This document shows, piece after piece, positions 30,215 to 31,805 of a DNA stretch of 31,805 nucleotides. This DNA is from Alphaproteobacteria bacterium (GTDB lineage: Bacteria > Pseudomonadota > Alphaproteobacteria > Rs-D84). The notes beneath the pieces are model-generated. The model did not search any database, was not told the DNA's origin, and was given only the letters and a program-made list of their open reading frames with translations. The position numbers and the translations under genes were made by a program. Numbering within the stretch: position 1 is the first letter of the stretch; each line of letters opens with the position of its first letter. The stretch lies in NCBI GenBank assembly GCA_016301865.1, contig JAEDOP010000002.1, positions 1-31,805 of the forward strand. The letters run 5' to 3'.

Positions 30215-31651
30215 ATGAAAACAGCAATTACACCAACCCGCGCAGAAAATTTCAGCGAATGGTATCAAAATTTAATCGTTGCCGCAGATTTGGCGGAAAA
30301 CGCCCCTGTGCGTGGTTGTATGACAATTAAACCATACGGTTGGGCAATTTGGGAACTGATGCGCGACGAAATGGATCGCCGCATTAAATCACATGGCGTC
30401 CAGAACGCAAACTTTCCATTATTGATTCCAATTGACTTTTTTAATAAAGAGGCCGAACACGTCGCCGGCTTTGCCAAAGAATGTGCGGTTGTCACCCATC
30501 ATCGTTTGAAGATGATTGATGGCACATTGCAACCTGACCCAGATTCTAAATTGACTGAACCATACATTATTCGTCCAACATCTGAAACGATTATTGGCGA
30601 AGCGATGTCCCGTTGGGTACAATCATATCGTGACCTGCCATTGAAATTGAATCAGTGGGTAAATGTAATGCGTTGGGAAATGCGCCCACGTATGTTCCTG
30701 CGCACATCTGAATTTAACTGGCAAGAAGGGCATAATGTTTTCGCCACACACGAAGAGGCCAACGCCGACGCGCGCAAGATGCACAAAATGTACGGCGACT
30801 ATATGCGTGATGTTCTGGCGATTCCATCAATTATGGGCGAAAAAACACCCGAAGAACGCTTTGCCGGCGCAGACCACACATACACCCTGGAACACGTCAT
30901 GCAAGATGGCAGGGCATTACAGGCCGGCACATCGCACGACCTGGGCCAACATTTTTCAAAATCATTTGGAATTCAGTTCCTGGGCACAGACGGTAAATTA
31001 CAACACGGTTGGACGACCAGTTGGGGCACAACAACCCGTATGATGGGGTCTATGTTCATGGTGCATTCAGACGACGATGGTCTGATTTTGCCACCGGCGG
31101 TTGCCCCTTATCAGGTTGTGATTATTCCAATCACACGCGAAGATACCGCCGCCGCATTAAATGAATTTGCGTCTAACCTGGGGGATAAATTGCGTGGCGC
31201 GGGTGTGCGTGTGTTGGTTGACACGTCTGACATGCGCGCGCCTGACAAAATGTGGAAATGGATTAAGCGCGGTGTTCCATTGCGTGTGGAAATTGGTGCG
31301 CGTGAAATGGAATCTGGATGTGTCACAATTACACGTCGTGACCTGGGACGTGAATCCAAGCGTACAATCGCAATTGATGAATTGGTTGCGACTGTAAATG
31401 ATATTATGCGCGATATCCACGATACCATGGTTGCACGTGTTGAAAAACGTAACGCGGAAATGATACACGATGTTGCGGATTTAGATGCGCTGGATACTGC
31501 ATTGGCAAACGGCGAAATTGGATTTTTCCGTATTAAATATGAAATGACCACAAACGAACAATTTGATGGTTTGATGGAAAAATACAAAATCACCCGTCGT
31601 TGTTTGGATGATAATGACCCAACATACGTATTTGTTGCGAAATCGTATTAA
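30215..31651 (+). CDS. proS: Prolyl-tRNA synthetase, archaeal/eukaryotic-type (type 3)
   Basis: Charges tRNA-Pro. The 478-aa length, the absence of the YbaK-like editing insert, and motif 3 (TTSWGTTTRMMGSMFMVHSD, followed by an L-I-L-P-P) point to the archaeal/eukaryotic-like ProRS group, not the bacterial type. Motif 1 is around LMRDEMDRRIKSHGVQNANF, the proline-binding RPTSE follows, and motif 2 is RWEMRPRMFLRTSEFNWQEG. The chain ends in Tyr (VFVAKSY), as these enzymes do, but the C-terminal zinc-binding cysteines are nearly all gone (only RRC remains). A short AAGAGA lies before the start. A strong terminator follows. Confidence 0.95.
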   Translation: MKTAITPTRAENFSEWYQNLIVAADLAENAPVRGCMTIKPYGWAIWELMRDEMDRRIKSHGVQNANFPLLIPIDFFNKEAEHVAGFAKECAVVTHHRLKMIDGTLQPDPDSKLTEPYIIRPTSETIIGEAMSRWVQSYRDLPLKLNQWVNVMRWEMRPRMFLRTSEFNWQEGHNVFATHEEANADARKMHKMYGDYMRDVLAIPSIMGEKTPEERFAGADHTYTLEHVMQDGRALQAGTSHDLGQHFSKSFGIQFLGTDGKLQHGWTTSWGTTTRMMGSMFMVHSDDDGLILPPAVAPYQVVIIPITREDTAAALNEFASNLGDKLRGAGVRVLVDTSDMRAPDKMWKWIKRGVPLRVEIGAREMESGCVTITRRDLGRESKRTIAIDELVATVNDIMRDIHDTMVARVEKRNAEMIHDVADLDALDTALANGEIGFFRIKYEMTTNEQFDGLMEKYKITRRCLDDNDPTYVFVAKSY

Positions 31652-31681
31652 AAAACGGGGCGATTGCCCCGTTTTTTATTT
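31652..31681. terminator. Bidirectional terminator after proS
   Basis: A 10-bp stem AAAACGGGGC-GATT-GCCCCGTTTT (31652-31675) is followed by TTATTTTT. It starts right at the proS stop. The minus-strand gene beyond it ends inside its tail, so both genes can use it. Confidence 0.9.
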
Positions 31682-31805
31682 TTGTAATAATTTGATTTGC
31701 CGCATCACGTTTCTCAGGCTTTCGTATGTCTTGTTGTATTCCTGGGCAAAGTATTCATAGTCGCCCCTGGATTGTTCGGCAACATCGCCGCCATACAGAT
31801 TTGGT
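31676..31805 (-). CDS. C-terminal end of an unknown protein
   Basis: A minus-strand frame is open from the right edge to a TAA at 31676-31678. It encodes 42 residues that include NLYGGDVAEQSRGDYEYFAQ and the basic end RQIKLLQK. The composition is charged and helix-prone, with no membrane segment, and is consistent with a coding 3' end placed against a terminator. The rest lies outside the window, so no function can be given. Confidence 0.55.
   Translation of the reverse strand, partial: PNLYGGDVAEQSRGDYEYFAQEYNKTYESLRNVMRQIKLLQK

Overview
The window reads as chromosomal DNA of a Gram-negative alphaproteobacterium, probably an uncultured host- or gut-associated lineage. This is an inference. 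It rests on an LpxI-type lipid A hydrolase, an adjacent OlsB/PlsC pair for ornithine lipid, Pal, a lytic transglycosylase of the MltB family, a Cys-free bL31, and outer-membrane barrels ending in Phe. Genes are tightly packed with 1-8 bp overlaps, TGA is a normal stop codon, and no rRNA or tRNA genes were seen.

Left part (1-10631). On the minus strand lie lpxI, a SPOR-domain D-Ala-D-Ala carboxypeptidase, recR, rsmA and the 5' end of a CPA2-type antiporter. Divergent from lpxI is a plus-strand run of two small outer-membrane barrels and a compact RlmD/TrmA-like RNA methyltransferase, followed by rplU-rpmA. Then come pal (minus), a uracil-DNA glycosylase-like protein that lacks the Fe-S cysteines, and infC, whose best start is an AUU codon with a strong Shine-Dalgarno as in E. 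coli. After these are a catalytically dead inositol-monophosphatase-like protein, rpmE, and an unrecognised 170-aa protein.

Centre (10700-17315). The most unusual block is five consecutive polytopic membrane proteins that look like divergent VirB6/TrbL-family type IV secretion channel subunits. One is on the minus strand and four are on the plus strand in a tightly coupled operon. They diverge from a near-perfect 14-bp inverted repeat whose two outer ends are both TATAAT boxes. All five proteins end in Lys-Lys, and three carry a Cys-x2-Cys near the N-terminus. No VirB4, VirB8-11 or VirD4 lies in the window. Downstream is a repeat cluster (17316-17757). It contains a palindromic mobile-repeat-like element that appears to have removed the start of a small membrane-protein gene, two blocks of a 7-bp tandem repeat, and a 17-bp inverted repeat.

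Right part (17759-31805). A minus-strand pair of an M13 metallopeptidase and hemW comes first. A 507-aa outer-membrane protein and an mltB-type transglycosylase follow on the plus strand. Next is a five-gene minus-strand surface-glycan operon (GT2, GT4, GT2, DUF616 glycosyltransferase, DUF1796 protein). A highly structured, terminator-ending RNA element sits directly upstream of that operon (28131-28300), with pairings that could act as an attenuator. Then come olsB and its PlsC/OlsA partner, and an archaeal/eukaryotic-type prolyl-tRNA synthetase. The last feature is the 3' end of an unknown minus-strand gene.

Most of the window serves envelope biogenesis (lipid A, ornithine lipid, peptidoglycan, Pal, barrels, surface glycan) and translation (rsmA, rplU, rpmA, infC, rpmE, proS). 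Several genes appear to have a -10 box only 6-9 nt before the ATG and no Shine-Dalgarno, which suggests leaderless mRNAs.
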